Of a stretch of 15,376 bases of DNA, positions 14,106 to 15,376 are shown one piece after another; the stretch's first letter is position 1; each line of letters begins with the position of its first letter. The position numbers and the translations under genes were made by a program. This DNA is from UBA1412 sp964609795 (lineage in GTDB: Bacteria; Verrucomicrobiota; Verrucomicrobiia; Limisphaerales; UBA1412): assembly GCA_964609795.1 (NCBI GenBank), contig CAZSTC010000049.1:1-15376 (forward strand). The letters run 5' to 3'. The notes beneath the pieces are model-generated. The model was not told the DNA's origin. It ran no database searches and worked only from the letters and a program-made list of their open reading frames with translations.

Positions 14106-14504
14106 TTAGCGCTTGCTGTATTGGAAACGCCTGCGGGCTCCGGGCTGACCGTATTTCTTGCGCTCCTTCATACGAGGATCGCGGGTCAGGAAACCCTCGA
14201 CCTTGAGAAGCGGACGGAAAGTCGTATCCACTTGCAGCAGGGCGCGCGCAATACCGTGGCGGGTCGCCTCGGCCTGACCGGTCAAACCACCACCGCGGAC
14301 GTTGACATTAACGTCATACTTGGAGAGGGTTTCGGTGCAGGTCAGGGGTTGGATCACCACGTTGCGCAGGTGCTCCAGCGGAAAATAAGTCGCATAGGGA
14401 CGACCGTTGACGGTGATGTTACCCGTACCGATATTGATTCTTACGCGAGCGACGGCCGTTTTTCTACGGCCTGTACCCAGGAAATCAGATGTATTATCAG
14501 ACAT
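14106..14504 (-). CDS. rpsI: 30S ribosomal protein S9
   Basis: 132 residues, the normal length. S9 lies in the head of the small subunit, and its C-terminal tail reaches the P-site tRNA. Recognised by GTGRRKTAVARVRI (residues 10-23), NGRPYATYFP, NVRGGGLTGQAEATRHGIARAL and the universally conserved basic end RRRFQYSKR. The ATG at 14504 is preceded by AGAGAAAAAG. It lies 17 nt downstream of rplM on the same strand, the standard L13-S9 operon order. Confidence 0.98.
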   Translation of the reverse strand: MSDNTSDFLGTGRRKTAVARVRINIGTGNITVNGRPYATYFPLEHLRNVVIQPLTCTETLSKYDVNVNVRGGGLTGQAEATRHGIARALLQVDTTFRPLLKVEGFLTRDPRMKERKKYGQPGARRRFQYSKR

Positions 14505-14521
14505 ATTCTTTTTCTCTGCTC

Positions 14522-14959
14522 TTATTTATCAAGGGGTAAAACCGAAGGATTCTGCGCGGTGTGCGGATGCGACGGCCCGGCATAAACTTTCAGTTTGGTG
14601 ATCAGTTTTTTACCCAGGCGATTCTTGGGAAGCATTCCCTTGACCGCATGCCAGATAAGCCACTCAGGTTTGGTTTCGCGAAGTTTTTTCAACTTGCGAT
14701 GGCTTTCGCCGCCTCTCCAGCCCGAGTAGAACATGTATGATTTGTCTTCTTCCTTGTTGCCCGTGACCTGTATTTTTTCTGCATTGATCACGACCACGAA
14801 GTCACCTGTATCCAGATGAGGGGTATAAACCGCTTTATTGCGACCCCTGAGTACGTTTGCAACCTGTACAGCCAGGCGGCCCAGCACGGCGCCATCGGCG
14901 TCGACTAACTGCCACTTCCGCTGATCCAAGTTATTCTTGGGTATGAATGTTTTGCTCAT
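14522..14959 (-). CDS. rplM: 50S ribosomal protein L13
   Basis: 145 residues, the normal length. An early-assembly protein of the large subunit. Recognised by RKWQLVDADGAVLGRLA (residues 14-30), NVLRGRNKAVYTPHLDTGDFVVVINAEKI, the YSGWRGG stretch, AVKGMLPKNRLGK and the LKVYAGPSHPHTAQNP end. It is the first gene of the rplM-rpsI operon. The start at 14959 has only a weak TGGA upstream. Regulation may involve the small hairpin at 14972-15016. Confidence 0.98.
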   Translation of the reverse strand: MSKTFIPKNNLDQRKWQLVDADGAVLGRLAVQVANVLRGRNKAVYTPHLDTGDFVVVINAEKIQVTGNKEEDKSYMFYSGWRGGESHRKLKKLRETKPEWLIWHAVKGMLPKNRLGKKLITKLKVYAGPSHPHTAQNPSVLPLDK

Positions 14960-14971
14960 TCCAGTTATTCA

Positions 14972-15016
14972 CAGAGCCCTTCAGTTCTTCCGGAGTGGAA
15001 GCGCTTACAAACTCTG
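14972..15016 (-). promoter_or_regulatory. Candidate rplM leader hairpin
   Basis: On the minus-strand RNA, an outer stem CAGAG/CTCTG (plus 14972-14976 with 15012-15016) encloses CTTCC/GGAAG (plus 14987-14991 with 14997-15001). It ends 13 nt before the rplM ATG and overlaps the likely ribosome entry region. Some ribosomal operons are autoregulated through such leaders; this one is inference from structure only. Confidence 0.3.
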
Positions 15017-15325
15017 ACCGACACTTTTGTTTGTTTTGTCGTGCCGGATTTATTTTTACACACGGCCCCGGTTTTGCAACCGGAGCACCTTTATTCGGGC
15101 CCGCCGCCTGTTTCATGATAAAACCGGCCGGGGCCAAACCTTCCCGCAGAATACGACTTCCCGAGACTCTTTGCCGAAACACACATGGTACTTCAGAAAG
15201 GCGGAAGCCGAACCCCGCGGCCCATTATCCTACGGCAATGGACGTTATTTGCAAGAAGAGAATCAGCCCAAAACTTTTATTTTGCGCCAACACGGAGTTC
15301 ATCCCTTAAAATAACCGCACCCATC

Positions 15326-15360
15326 TAACCGCAGATGACTCAGATTTACACAGATTTTTT
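15326..15360 (-). repeat. Second copy of the ATCTGCG interspersed repeat, inverted
   Basis: Begins TAACCGCAGATGAC and continues CAGATTTACACAGAT. It is the reverse complement of 692-726 with about four or five substitutions. Two or three CGCAGAT-type units are still readable. It may continue past the window end. Confidence 0.7.
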
Positions 15361-15376
15361 AGAAGGGAAGTCGGAT

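Larger units (their letters stand above)
14960..15376. other. Intergenic region upstream of rplM
   Basis: No convincing gene. It holds the candidate leader hairpin (14972-15016), a perfect hairpin CCGGTT/AACCGG (15068-15073 with 15078-15083), a competing longer pairing of GGCCCCGGTTTT (15064-15075) with the CCGG-rich stretch 15120-15135, and the inverted copy of the ATCTGCG repeat at the end. A minus-strand frame from ATG 15116 to 14931 (MKQAAGPNK..., 61 codons) overlaps rplM by 29 nt and lacks a ribosome binding site. Confidence 0.5.

Overview
The window looks like a chromosomal piece of a Gram-negative bacterium of the PVC group, most likely Verrucomicrobiota (perhaps an Opitutae-like lineage). 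This rests on gene content only: secreted proteins with DUF1080/LamG folds, a hydrazine-synthase-alpha-like dihaem protein of the kind scattered through planctomycetes and verrucomicrobia, a secreted rhamnosidase, and dense short interspersed repeats. No 16S or other phylogenetic marker is present, so the assignment is an inference. A run of exactly 100 N (8936-9035) shows that this is a scaffolded draft or metagenome assembly.

Layout. Positions 1-528 hold the 3' part of an AT-rich unknown gene that runs off the left edge. Positions 529-800 are repeat-rich: a composite palindromic element (563-679), then a three-unit ATCTGCG repeat (692-726) that recurs in inverted orientation at the right end (15326-15360). 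Positions 801-5751 form a plus-strand operon: a secreted LamG-like plus Cache-like protein, a secreted beta-propeller/dihaem c-type protein (HZS-alpha-like), and a secreted serine hydrolase that overlaps it by 4 nt. A DUF1080 (3-keto-glycoside hydrolase-like) gene with its own promoter follows (5849-6946). Positions 7004-8179 hold a tandem duplication on the minus strand; each copy carries a promoter, an Ala-rich helical lipoprotein gene, a structured 3' UTR and a terminator. Positions 8259-9944 encode a secreted GH71/GH99-like protein interrupted by the assembly gap, followed closely by coaE. A bidirectional terminator (10550-10587) separates coaE from a minus-strand block: a GH78-like alpha-L-rhamnosidase, preceded by a beta-CASP metallo-beta-lactamase RNase gene, preceded by the rplM-rpsI ribosomal operon with its own terminator. 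Positions 14960-15376 are intergenic.

How the genes may work together. Most plus-strand products carry signal peptides and have folds that bind or cleave glycans. DUF1080 proteins are known to cleave 3-keto-glycosides, a chemistry that needs a prior oxidation. The neighbouring secreted dihaem protein could be the electron carrier or the redox enzyme for that step, with the rhamnosidase and the GH71/99-like protein trimming rhamnose- or mannose-containing glycans. This functional linkage is a hypothesis from gene proximity. CoaE, L13, S9 and the RNase are ordinary housekeeping genes.
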